DNA of 64,000 nt, taken from assembly GCA_963702765.1 (NCBI GenBank), contig CAVPEB010000060.1, positions 1 through 64,000 on the forward strand. The letters run 5' to 3'. The notes under the pieces are model-generated. The model worked only from the letters and a program-made list of their open reading frames with translations. It did not search any database and was not told where the DNA came from. This DNA is from DATMNR01 sp963702765 (GTDB taxonomy: Bacteria > Chloroflexota > Ktedonobacteria > Ktedonobacterales > Ktedonobacteraceae). Of the stretch, positions 56,317 through 64,000 are shown piece by piece. Positions within the stretch are counted from its first letter, which is position 1. Every line of letters begins with the position of its first letter. The translations under genes were made by a program, and so were the position numbers.

Positions 56317-57411
56317 TCACTCTTCAAGAAAGAAGGCTTGCCATTTTTTGGTGAGTGAAGGGTTTGTGAGAACATCAGTGCTGTCTACAACCTGATTGAT
56401 GCTTCCAATAGCATTAGGAATATGCTTTATTATTGGGTCCTGTATCTGGGCCAGTATGGCATCAACATAACGCTCTCCGTGAATAACGAGATAGGGTCTC
56501 TCATAGTAATGAGAGACGTGAGAGGCTAATGGTTCTGTTATTCCTAATTGATTGTGGAGGTGAGCTACTTTCTCATAGGATTTGGAGAGGTATGCTTCTC
56601 GCTCCTTCCAATTGTGCGCCAGCAACACTTCCCGAAATAGTGGCGCAAGATCTGAAGCTGATCTGAGGCGCGAAAAGGCGGTTCCAAACCATTTTGTGTA
56701 GGGAGCATAGTGTTTTTCTATAAAAAAGCTGAGCCGCATCAGTTCTCTGACTAGACGCGCTGCAACCAGTTGTGAACCCAGCTCATCTCCTACATCCCCG
56801 CACCTACCCATAAAGGCTTCTTCCTGGGCTATTCGTCCCCATTGCGAAGCAAGTAAGTACAACCAAATGTCATGAGGGTAGTAGGAAAATTTTTGCCGAA
56901 CAAGGACGAGTTCATTTAACCCATCATAGAAGACTTTACCCGCGGTTACTTCTAACAGCTTTTGTTCGGGAAACGTAAGCCATGCGAGCGTTTGAATATT
57001 CTGATAGGGGTTAACGCCTAAGGCTTGTTCAAAGTACGCCTGTATAGTGTGAACAGAGACAAGATGGTTCACAGAGCCTGCGTCAATTTTTTCAAGTGAC
57101 TGAACTCCATTGGTATCAGGAGTACCAAAGTTCGTTGAGATCCCGCGTATCTCATAGGGAAGTTGCTCGCTCAATACTTCTCTAATTGCCTGTTGATAAC
57201 GCTCGTGGTCCTCTGCTTTGACAAAGAGCAGCACCTTTGGCCCCCAATTATGATCCATTGATTGCGGGGTATCATACCCAAGCACTTCCGAGCCAGGACC
57301 AATCAGAGCAGCAGAATAAACCAGTTGGGGAAATACAGCCTCTAGAATTGGCTTGACTGCTTCTTGATAGTAAAGCTCACTCAGTTGTAGTCCCGGAATA
57401 AATTCTGGCAT
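56317..57411 (-). CDS. DUF4037 nucleotidyltransferase-like protein
   Basis: 364 residues, DUF4037. The N-terminal half resembles a nucleotidyltransferase fold: LIGPGSEVLGYDTPQSMDHNWGPKVLLFV carries the GS and Asp motifs. My memory of the family has DHDWGP, so the second acidic residue may be Asn here. The C-terminal half is helical (HEPN-like character), with YPHDIWLYLLASQWGRIAQEE and LVRELMRLSFFIEKHYAPYTKWFG. Substrate of the family is unknown; related folds modify tRNA, antibiotics or proteins, or act as toxins. It starts 10 bases after the stop of the STAND-TPR gene, so the two form an operon. Confidence 0.8.
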   Translation of the reverse strand: MPEFIPGLQLSELYYQEAVKPILEAVFPQLVYSAALIGPGSEVLGYDTPQSMDHNWGPKVLLFVKAEDHERYQQAIREVLSEQLPYEIRGISTNFGTPDTNGVQSLEKIDAGSVNHLVSVHTIQAYFEQALGVNPYQNIQTLAWLTFPEQKLLEVTAGKVFYDGLNELVLVRQKFSYYPHDIWLYLLASQWGRIAQEEAFMGRCGDVGDELGSQLVAARLVRELMRLSFFIEKHYAPYTKWFGTAFSRLRSASDLAPLFREVLLAHNWKEREAYLSKSYEKVAHLHNQLGITEPLASHVSHYYERPYLVIHGERYVDAILAQIQDPIIKHIPNAIGSINQVVDSTDVLTNPSLTKKWQAFFLEE

Positions 57412-57421
57412 GAGCCACTCA

Positions 57422-60016
57422 TCAAACTAAATCATAGCGATTCAACAAAGGCACAACGTTCTTCTGATAAAATTCCGGTCTATCGCGCTCAAACCAGCGT
57501 AGAGGGGAGAGCAGGATTGGCGGCATATCCAATGTGAGTGATCGTTCTATTGCTGCAATCGCCTCTTCATCTCGTCCCATAGATGCACAGGTCATCCCTT
57601 TCCAGAAATATGCATCCCAATCCTCTGGCGTCATTTGAATAGGCTGCTCCAACACTGGCAGAGCTTCCTCATAGTTTCTTCGTAACCACATTGCTACTCC
57701 GCGACAAACAAAGGCAACCGGATTCTCAGGATCAGTAGCTGCAATCGCTTCTAATCGCCCTATCACTTCAAGGCCTGGTCTTTGGTAGCACATTCCTGAC
57801 CATATCGCCATCCAATTATTATGATTCTGAAGATAATAAACCTCTAATTCCCTACTATGAGAATAGTCGCTCATTGCCTGTCTGATATCCTGCATCCATA
57901 AGCAGGTGAGACCTCTTTCGGCTAAAATAGAGGCATAATGAGGCTTGATTTCAAGAGCATGGTCAAACTCAACAAGGGCTTGTTCATAGTTTTTGAGCAA
58001 TCTGTAGGTGATACCTCTATGTAAATATGCCCAGACATAGTTAGGATCCAGTTCAACTATCCGATCAAAATCTTCAAGGGCACGCCAATAGTTTCCGAGC
58101 TTTCTATATGTCCTACCTCGTCGTTCATATGCCCAGGTATCCTGAGGATTTAGTTCGATCGCGCGAGCAAAGTCGGACATGGCTCGCTGATAGTCTCTGA
58201 GCCAACGATAGGCCAGACCTCTTCTAGCATAAGCCCGGGCATAGACCGGGTTTAGAGCAAGGGCACTATTAAAGTCACTAATGGCTTGCTCATTTTCTTT
58301 GAGATGCAGGTAGACCCAGCCTCGATCAGTATACATTTGTGCTCGCACCTCTGGTGAAAATGTTGGTGATTGCTCTACTCTCTTCAGTAACGCGCTCGCT
58401 GCATTCAAGCGCTCCTGGCTTCTTGGGCCTGCCTCGATATATTGTAGTAGAAGTTTGATTGCTTGCTGCGCGCCGGTACTTAATTGAATACTGGATTGTT
58501 TCTCGGAAAGCTCTTGTATAAAATTTGCTATTTCTCCATTTTGTTCGGCATTGGTGTTTTGGAACGTTTTCAAAATCAGCTCTATAGCCTTAAGATCACT
58601 GGCCTCTCCCGGTAGGATGAACAACTGTTCACTTAGCGCCAGTACCAGTTCCAACCACTCGATGAAGTGGTAGACTTCTTCACGCATTTCTTCCTGGAAT
58701 TCCTCAAGTAATCGCTGATAATAGTGTGCGATGCTTTCCCGAGTAGCATAGTATTCTTTCTTCGAACGCTGGTAGAGATGGCGGCCAAATAGCTCTTGCG
58801 CCAATTCATGATAGGTATAGCGACCATCTTGTGAGCGCACAAAAGGTTGAGCAATTAACCAACTGTAAAGTGAAGGTAGTTCATTTTTGGGCAGATATGG
58901 AAAAGCCGCCAGATCATCCTGGTTAAAAGGGTGGGAAAAGAGTGCTGTATCAAGAGCCAACTGCCGTTTGATATAATCCTGCTCAGGTATCCATCGCAGG
59001 AAGTTAGCTACGACATCCGCCGTTGGATCGACTTTCCCGCGTGGATTAGACGTCAAAAGACTCAGATACAGTGGTAAGCCCTGGGAAAGCTGCCATATGG
59101 TGCTGATGTGTTCAGGATCGGTAATATTGCGTTTGGTCAGATAGGTGCGCGTCTCATCTTCGGTGAAACTATTCAAAGGAATCCAATAGATAGTCTCATT
59201 ATCTATGTATGGCAGCCAGCGTTTGGTGTCTTCAGGATGAGAGCGCTCGATGGGATCTCGCCCGGCTATCATCAAAACGATACTCGCGTTGATATCGGCT
59301 GGTAGAAAATAGTTCAGTAGCCAGGGAACAACCTCAGCAGCTAATTGCTCAAAGGTATCGAAGAACAACACCACTCGCCGATGCTTGATTTTACCTGAAG
59401 CGAGCATAACTCGTGTAGCAACTATCTGATTGAGTTCGTCCACAAAAGCCCGGGTCAACATATTCACCGGGTCTTCCAATATTTCTGCTTCCTTGCGTTT
59501 TTTAACGTTATTGCGCCTATCCATGAGATGTTCAGCAGTTGCTTTGACGCCTTCGCCTAAAAGCGGGCCTACGAAAGGAACGCCTTCTACAGTCGCACCT
59601 GCAAAAACTGGCATCTTCTGTACAAGCGTATCTTGTAGCGTTTCTTGCTCAGTTTGCTGTGTGCGTAACACTTTTTTATAATGTTTCAGCGCTTTCTCAA
59701 AGGCTCCCTGCATATGCAGTTGAGCCGCAAACTTTTCCATAATACTGGCGGGTGTCGTTTGTATTTCGTCAACTGTGGCTGTCAGGCAATAGTCTTTAAA
59801 TTCGGCTAAGTGGGCTTCATCGATAAAGCGGGTCAGCAAAGTTGATTTGCCTACACCTCCCTGTCCCCAGATTGAGATGATGTTATGCGTGGGTTCTTCA
59901 GGCTTGAGGATGTTCTGCACGAAGAAGAGTAGCTCACCTGCACGGCCAACAAAGAGCTTGCGGGTGTCGGTTGGAGCCTGTGAGCCTTCCGGGTTGGTTT
60001 TTCTGACGAAGGGCAT
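57422..60016 (-). CDS. STAND NTPase with C-terminal TPR repeats
   Basis: 864 residues. A short leader with TRKLFVGRAGELLFFVQN is followed by the P-loop GQGGVGKST (51-59), Walker B VVLFFDTFEQL (about 265-275), a sensor region with LMIAGRDPIERS, and a winged-helix-like part (HELAQELFGRHLYQ). After about residue 560 come at least five TPR motifs of 34 residues (for example AYARRGLAYRWLRDYQRAM), plus a degenerate C-terminal set. There is no effector domain at either end. STAND proteins act as signal-driven switches in defence and regulation. ATG 60016 has GAGGTG upstream. Same-operon partner: DUF4037. A truncated paralogue lies at 61600-62199. Confidence 0.87.
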   Translation of the reverse strand: MPFVRKTNPEGSQAPTDTRKLFVGRAGELLFFVQNILKPEEPTHNIISIWGQGGVGKSTLLTRFIDEAHLAEFKDYCLTATVDEIQTTPASIMEKFAAQLHMQGAFEKALKHYKKVLRTQQTEQETLQDTLVQKMPVFAGATVEGVPFVGPLLGEGVKATAEHLMDRRNNVKKRKEAEILEDPVNMLTRAFVDELNQIVATRVMLASGKIKHRRVVLFFDTFEQLAAEVVPWLLNYFLPADINASIVLMIAGRDPIERSHPEDTKRWLPYIDNETIYWIPLNSFTEDETRTYLTKRNITDPEHISTIWQLSQGLPLYLSLLTSNPRGKVDPTADVVANFLRWIPEQDYIKRQLALDTALFSHPFNQDDLAAFPYLPKNELPSLYSWLIAQPFVRSQDGRYTYHELAQELFGRHLYQRSKKEYYATRESIAHYYQRLLEEFQEEMREEVYHFIEWLELVLALSEQLFILPGEASDLKAIELILKTFQNTNAEQNGEIANFIQELSEKQSSIQLSTGAQQAIKLLLQYIEAGPRSQERLNAASALLKRVEQSPTFSPEVRAQMYTDRGWVYLHLKENEQAISDFNSALALNPVYARAYARRGLAYRWLRDYQRAMSDFARAIELNPQDTWAYERRGRTYRKLGNYWRALEDFDRIVELDPNYVWAYLHRGITYRLLKNYEQALVEFDHALEIKPHYASILAERGLTCLWMQDIRQAMSDYSHSRELEVYYLQNHNNWMAIWSGMCYQRPGLEVIGRLEAIAATDPENPVAFVCRGVAMWLRRNYEEALPVLEQPIQMTPEDWDAYFWKGMTCASMGRDEEAIAAIERSLTLDMPPILLSPLRWFERDRPEFYQKNVVPLLNRYDLV

Positions 60017-60199
60017 GGGCGGGCACCTCGTTGGTTCGTATTCACAGTCGTGCGGTTTATAAATCTGGTGTTCGACTGTATTATCCCACATTTCGCCGTG
60101 TAGCGAGTAGTTTTTAGATTGATATAGAATGTTTGTTGAAACGAGGAGGGATATCAGCCGACTACCGTTTGCATAGACATCGAAAGGAGAATCGGACCT

Positions 60200-60422
60200 A
60201 CCCGCCTTGCCAACGACGCTACCGAGGCAACTGCTGCGCACTCAGCAGAGATGCAAGGAAGTGTCTAGCGCTACGCGCTCAGGCACGTCGCAAGGAGAAG
60301 CGCCCCCACCATCCAGCATCCATACACCTGCCTCAACAGTTTTACTGTTCTGCTATTTATGGATTATTTTATTTTTTATCGAAAATATGGTGCAGATAGG
60401 ATGCAAAATGCACCAGATTTTT
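60200..60422. repeat. Dispersed repeat with compound hairpin, copy C
   Basis: ACCCGCCTTGCCAACGACGCTA (60200) and GCGCCCCCACCATCCAGCATCC (about 60302) match segments at 55768 and 55837. The hairpin (60380-60422) reads TGGTGCA, GATA, GGATGCA, AAA, TGCACCA: the stem bases differ from copies A and B yet remain paired. Confidence 0.6.
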
Positions 60423-60423
60423 G

Positions 60424-60555
60424 GACTCTCCCTCACTCTGCGTGAAAGCTCTAGCATTCGTTGTTAACCAGTTCGCTTCAATGGGCTTCAGCAGTAGACC
60501 ATCATCAGCACTCTCCTTTTAGCTCCTTTCAATTCACGTAAAGTGAGGGAGAGTC
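60424..60555. repeat. Inverted repeat pair, 23-base arms
   Basis: GACTCTCCCTCACT (60424-60437) pairs perfectly with AGTGAGGGAGAGTC (60542-60555); inside them CGTGAA (60441-60446) pairs with TTCACG (60533-60538), separated by a 3-base mismatch (CTG/TTA region). The 86 bases between the arms encode nothing recognisable. It could be a miniature transposable element or a structured RNA. No clear target-site duplication. Confidence 0.65.
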
Positions 60556-60672
60556 TGACAGAGTGGGCCACCATACTGAATTCTGGGGTAAATAATAGTT
60601 TACTAACATTGGGGAGAATCAAAAACTGTGTAAATCCAGACCTGGCTAGTATCCCACGTCCAACCGGAGTGA

Positions 60673-60678
60673 TATAAT
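60673..60678 (+). promoter_or_regulatory. -10 box next to the start codon; possible leaderless transcript
   Basis: TATAAT ends 7 bases before the ATG at 60686, so transcription would start at or near the start codon. No Shine-Dalgarno is possible in that case. The -35 region is weak. Confidence 0.4.
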
Positions 60679-60685
60679 TTGCCTC

Positions 60686-61303
60686 ATGAGCAACGAAATT
60701 TTATTTGTAAGACATGGAGAAAGTATTGTAAATAAAACAAAAACTATCTCCAACCGCGTCTCCGATAATGCTCCGCTTACTGAAATAGGCAGACAGCAAG
60801 CCCAAGAATTACTAGCCAGGATTAATGGCCGGAAAATTACTTCAATATACTCAAGTCCTCTTATGCGTGCCAGAGAAACAGCTGAAATAATCGCAGACGG
60901 ATTTGGATTGGAAGTTGAGATCAGTGATGCCTTACGTGAACCAGATTGCGGTGAAATAGAAGGACGAAGTGATGCAGAAGCATGGAAAATGCACTCAGAC
61001 CAGGAAGAGGCTTGGATAAGAGGTGATATTGATTATCGTCTTAAAGGAGGGGAAAGTTTACGTGATGTTCGGGATAGGTTTATTCCGTTTATGGAAGAAG
61101 TTCTTTCAAAACATAGAGAGGACACGGGGGATATTATATTTGTGAGTCATGGAAGTATACTTGTGAATACTTTGCCTCTTATCCTTACCAATATAAATTC
61201 TAATTTTACTCATACTGCCTCTTTGGAAAATTCCTCATATGTCCTGGTTGATTCTTCAGAGTCAGGTCTAAGGTGTATTGAATGGGGGGGGAAATGCCTG
61301 TGA
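60686..61303 (+). CDS. Histidine phosphatase family protein
   Basis: 205 residues. Catalytic FVRHGES at residues 6-12, the mutase/phosphatase pattern SSPLMRARETAEIIADGFGLEVE, an acidic REPDCGEIEGRSDAE region, and the second His in FVSHGSILVN. Composition is AT-richer than the surroundings (many AAA, ATA and TTA codons), which may indicate transfer. The gene has a TATAAT box directly upstream and may be leaderless. It sits between the intact STAND-DUF4037 operon and the truncated STAND paralogue. Substrate unknown. Confidence 0.83.
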   Translation: MSNEILFVRHGESIVNKTKTISNRVSDNAPLTEIGRQQAQELLARINGRKITSIYSSPLMRARETAEIIADGFGLEVEISDALREPDCGEIEGRSDAEAWKMHSDQEEAWIRGDIDYRLKGGESLRDVRDRFIPFMEEVLSKHREDTGDIIFVSHGSILVNTLPLILTNINSNFTHTASLENSSYVLVDSSESGLRCIEWGGKCL

Positions 61304-61497
61304 CATCGAATAATAAAAACGGGTAAATTCCAGTTATTGCTGCTTTAATGGGGTATTTTTTTCTTTATCAACCAGTCCAGCTTTACTTAGTTGGAAAGAA
61401 AAAAGAAGCAACTTCGCTTTTTGCTCGAACTATTCTAGTTCTTGCGGGAATTACCGCAGTAATTTTTATTTTATTTTTATCAGGTACTTTGCGTTAA
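61294..61497 (+). pseudogene. Small two-TM membrane protein with an in-frame stop
   Basis: From an ATG at 61294 (after a G-run) the frame reads MPVTSNNKNG, then TAA at 61324-61326, and then IPVIAALMGYFFLYQPVQLY, a basic GKKKEA loop and ARTILVLAGITAVIFILFLSG, ending at TAA 61497. Two membrane helices around a positive loop make it look like a real small membrane protein broken by a stop codon. A shorter start at ATG 61348 would avoid the stop but lacks a ribosome binding site. AT-rich like the phosphatase gene it overlaps by 10 bases. Confidence 0.4.
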
Positions 61498-61599
61498 GAA
61501 ATTGATGAAACTTTGAAATAAGTTCTGGCATATTCTATCAAATAAAGCAGGATTGTTAGCCACAGAAAATGTTCTTATCTGTATCAACCTCAACTACGA

Positions 61600-62199
61600 T
61601 TAGAACCTCTGATTAAACCTTACCCCATTGTCAGACTCACCCTCACTAACCAGGTCTTCCAATAGCACCGTATCTTTATGTCTCTGGATGTTGTTTCGCC
61701 TATCCATGAGGTGTTCAGCAGTTGCTTTGACCCCTTCTCCTAAGAGCGGGCCAACGAAAGGAACACCTTCAACAGCAGCGCCAGCAAAAGTTGGCATCCT
61801 TTGTATAAATGTATCTTGCAGCATTTCTCGATCAGTTTGCTGTGTTCGTAAAGCCTCTTTATAGCGTTTAAGTGCTTTCCCAAATTCACCATCCATATGT
61901 AGTTGGCTAGCAAATTTCTCCATGATACTCATAGAGGTTGTTTGTCGCTCATCAACAAGTGCTGTCAGCAAGTAGTCTTGAAAGTTGACTGAGTGGGCTT
62001 CATCAATAAATCTAGAAAGCCAGGTTGATTTACCCACTCCTCCTTGTCCCCAAATCGAGATGATGTTATGTGTGGGTTCTTCGGGCTTGAGGATGTTTTG
62101 CACGAAGAAGTGAAGCTCGTCTGTTCGTCCAATAAAGAGTTTGCGAGTGTCGGTTTGCGGCTGGGAGCCTTGCGAGTCGGTTTTTCGGACGAAAGGCAT
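61600..62199 (-). pseudogene. Truncated N-terminal copy of the STAND NTPase gene
   Basis: 199 residues. About 185 N-terminal residues are roughly 75% identical by eye to the STAND protein at 57422-60016, including FVGR-type leader (LFIGRTDEL), P-loop GQGGVGKST and ATAEHLMDRRNN. After VLLEDLVSEG the homology stops and the frame ends with an unrelated short tail. Walker B, sensor and TPR parts are missing. The upstream sequence (GAGGTGCCCACGTATG) resembles that of the intact gene. A decoy or regulatory fragment is conceivable but a decayed duplicate is simpler. Confidence 0.75.
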
Positions 62200-62450
62200 A
62201 CGTGGGCACCTCGCTGGTTATGCGGTTCAGGGCTAAGGTTGATGACTTTCTATCTTAAGTATACTGTTATGGGGTTTTAGGCGTCAAATTGTGAATGGAC
62301 CTTGTAAAGTCCGAGTGATCAGACATTTTTCCGTTTTTATTTAGAGTAGGTACCATATTTGTCATTTTTTAACTGGTGCATAGTGTAATTTTCGCTTATG
62401 CTAGAGGTAACTTGATTGATGTATTATCCAAAATCACAAGGCTAAAGCAT

Positions 62451-62714
62451 ATGAATACTGGTTACAGGCAAAAGCCCATGTATACAAAAGAAGAGATGCT
62501 CACATGCGCACGGGCAAATGGGTTTGCCATCTCTGAGACGACCTTTCAAGACTGGATTAAGGTGGGGTTGCTTGGGAACGCGAAAGAGCGAGACTGGCCT
62601 GGAAAAGGACATGGCTCTGGATCAATAGGCTGTATCTACCATCTGCAAATTAATGTGACTGTTTCATATCAAAACAATCCCTTGAATTTTTCATTCACAT
62701 TGCCCTACGTTTAA
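62451..62714 (+). CDS. Small protein with MerR-like helix-turn-helix segment, possibly partial
   Basis: 87 residues from ATG 62451. YTKEEMLTCARANGFAISETTFQDWIKVGLL and the following ERDWPGKGHGSGS have the form of a winged helix-turn-helix in proteins from mobile elements, where the Trp-Pro-Gly phrase precedes the recognition wing. After GSIGCIYH the text loses this character, so the protein may be truncated or frameshifted. There is no strong ribosome binding site. Function unknown; a DNA-binding role is inferred from pattern only. Confidence 0.4.
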   Translation: MNTGYRQKPMYTKEEMLTCARANGFAISETTFQDWIKVGLLGNAKERDWPGKGHGSGSIGCIYHLQINVTVSYQNNPLNFSFTLPYV

Positions 62715-62737
62715 GGTCAAGAGAAAGGAATAGAACG

Positions 62738-63805
62738 TTGACATTACTTACAGCGTTTGGCATTAATCCAACTCATCATGGGAATATGGTGGCTCCTGGC
62801 AAAATAGCACTCTCTGACCTTACAATAGTCGTGCCAGTGAAAAATAATCAGATAGGCGTGACACGCCTGCTCGATGCTTGTTCGAGAGTGTTTGTCCCGA
62901 ATCACTGCCCCGCGGAGATTTTGATAGTAGATAATCTCTCAGACACTCCTGTGGAAGTTCCCGCTTACCTAGCCTCTTACTTACCAGTCCGAGTTCTTTT
63001 CTGTGCCCGACCAGGCGCGGCTGCCGCACGCAACCTTGGAGCACGGCAAGCTAAAACCCAATGGATTTTGTTCATGGACAGTGATTGCATCCCGACACCA
63101 GGAATCATAGAAGGATATCGTCAAGCCATGAATGGTGCAATTGCATATGCTGGAAATGTGAAGGCAGAGGGGAGTGATCCAATTTCTCAATACTATGACG
63201 CCCAGAGCATCTTGAATCCACCACCTCTATGGGACAATGGCGAGGAACGACCAAACTATCTGATAACTGCAAATGCTCTAGTCTGGAAGGAAGCTCTAGC
63301 ACGGATCGGTGGATTGGACGAGCGGTTTCCCTTAGCTGGAGGGGAAGATATTGATCTGGGGATCAGACTCTGGTCGATTGGTCCACTTGCTTTTGCACCT
63401 GCTGCACGAACACTTCATACCTTTGAACCACATCTACACCCGTTTGTTCGTCGTTTTGTACGCTATGGTCGTGGTAATCGTTTGCTCGCGGCTCGCTATC
63501 GAGCTGATCTAGCACCGCATCCTTTTGTCCCATACTTCCCGTCTCCCCTCAATCGATTATTAGCCAATATACAATTTCTCTCCATGTGGTATGGATATCA
63601 TGCAACCAAGCCTGCTCGAAACTGGTTCATGCCATCCCCTATCCCTGCCTGGTCAACGACGACCCTTGAGACCTTTCCGATACAAGTGGAACAGTCTCTA
63701 CAGCTAATCTCATCAGATATAACAACTCATCAGCTTACTAATACTGACCTTGATTTTACTGAGAGATCAACATTTCCATTGACAAACGAGTTCATAAACC
63801 TATAG
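62738..63805 (+). CDS. Family 2 glycosyltransferase
   Basis: 355 residues. GT-A fold: LTIVVPVKNNQIGVTRLLDAC opens the nucleotide-binding domain, ILIVDNLSDTP follows, GAAAARNLGARQAKTQWILFMDSDCIP carries the DXD-type metal site, and GGLDERFPLAGGEDIDLGIRLW is the acceptor-side GGxDE..ED motif containing the presumed base. The C-terminal part includes HPFVRRFVRYGRGNRLL, as in polysaccharide and mycofactocin-type glycosyltransferases. Start TTG 62738 has AGAAAGGAA upstream; ATG 62786 is the alternative. Donor and acceptor cannot be told. Confidence 0.85.
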   Translation: MTLLTAFGINPTHHGNMVAPGKIALSDLTIVVPVKNNQIGVTRLLDACSRVFVPNHCPAEILIVDNLSDTPVEVPAYLASYLPVRVLFCARPGAAAARNLGARQAKTQWILFMDSDCIPTPGIIEGYRQAMNGAIAYAGNVKAEGSDPISQYYDAQSILNPPPLWDNGEERPNYLITANALVWKEALARIGGLDERFPLAGGEDIDLGIRLWSIGPLAFAPAARTLHTFEPHLHPFVRRFVRYGRGNRLLAARYRADLAPHPFVPYFPSPLNRLLANIQFLSMWYGYHATKPARNWFMPSPIPAWSTTTLETFPIQVEQSLQLISSDITTHQLTNTDLDFTERSTFPLTNEFINL

Positions 63806-63880
63806 AATACTTGCGCACAAACCTCATATATTTTTGACCTGATAGTATGTGGAAGATGACGTTCCGCCAGGGGGAACCGC

Positions 63881-64000
63881 ATGAATATTTTTGATTTCCG
63901 CAACTTACTCATCGGTGATTATGCTTCTTATATTAAGAGCTTTATTCAAATTCGCGACCCACAGATCGATGACTTCGTACAACAGAAACTAGAAGATGGC
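63881..64000 (+). CDS. N-terminus of a large protein, probably a DEAD/DEAH helicase (cut by window end)
   Basis: The ATG at 63881 follows AGGGGG. The 40 visible residues, MNIFDFRNLLIGDYASYIKS followed by FIQIRDPQIDDFVQQKLEDG, strongly recall the start of very large DEAD/DEAH helicases with a DUF1998 C-terminal zinc domain that occur in defence and repair loci (FDFR..L..DYASYVRSFI.IRD..I). No catalytic motif is inside the window, so this rests on the leader alone. Confidence 0.45.
   Translation, partial: MNIFDFRNLLIGDYASYIKSFIQIRDPQIDDFVQQKLEDG

Noticed and set aside
60200..60422. CRISPR array, considered because of repeated units
   Set aside because: Repeat copies are tens of kilobases apart and there are no regular spacers; no cas gene is present. 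The Cas4-like cysteines belong to the helicase fusion.

Overview
The window looks like a chromosomal segment of a filamentous, Ktedonobacter-like member of the Chloroflexota. This rests on family resemblance: an orphan sigma-like protein, PLL-type lectin propellers, large membrane-anchored sensor kinases, frequent TTG starts and many short GC-rich palindromic repeats. No rRNA, tRNA or CRISPR array is visible.

Region 1 (1-6.9 kb, + strand) is accessory and heavily broken: a ScyD/ScyE-like propeller, a sigma-like protein (intact), a WD40 lipoprotein and two tandem PLL-type lectins, the second with three IPT/TIG domains. Region 2 (6.9-8.4 kb) has no convincing gene. Region 3 (8.4-9.9 kb) is a housekeeping pair, cmk and plsC, with a 4-base start/stop overlap. 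Region 4 (9.9-19.9 kb) is a direct tandem duplication of about 5 kb. Each unit holds an alpha/beta hydrolase convergent with a very large protein that joins an ImmA/IrrE-type metallopeptidase, a UvrD-type helicase and a C-terminal Fe-S nuclease-like domain. The helicase gene is intact in unit 2 and frameshifted in unit 1. Region 5 (20-24.2 kb) has an acyltransferase, a membrane protein, a coaX-like gene, a histidine phosphatase and an MTH938-like protein.

Region 6 (24.4-37.1 kb, - strand) is a catabolic cluster: PLP aldolase/racemase-like gene, LsrF-type thiolase, LsrK-type kinase, 2-hydroxyacid dehydrogenase, D-apionate-lactonase-like protein, SDR, VOC protein, APC permease, SorC/LsrR-type regulator and two more SDRs. 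It mixes the enzymes that phosphorylate and cleave AI-2 with sugar-lactone enzymes but has no Lsr ABC transporter. A repeated TTGCAA-N4-TTGCAA motif upstream of the regulator and of the first SDR may be its operator. Region 7 (37.3-49 kb) is signalling: a membrane histidine kinase, then a second tandem duplication (3.3 kb) of a GGDEF-EAL protein plus a VIT1-type transporter, then a multi-TM sensor-like protein.

Region 8 (49.2-56.2 kb) holds small proteins, a PEP-synthase/rifampicin-phosphotransferase-type enzyme and a flavodoxin. Region 9 (56.3-64 kb) carries a STAND NTPase-TPR protein in a probable operon with a DUF4037 nucleotidyltransferase-like protein, a truncated copy of the STAND gene, a histidine phosphatase, a family 2 glycosyltransferase and, at the edge, the first 40 codons of what may be a large DEAD/DEAH helicase.

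About nine genes carry frameshifts. Whether these are true pseudogenes or consensus errors cannot be settled from the sequence alone. The best candidates for new biology are the metallopeptidase-helicase-nuclease fusion, the LsrK/LsrF/lactonase cluster and the STAND-DUF4037 pair.
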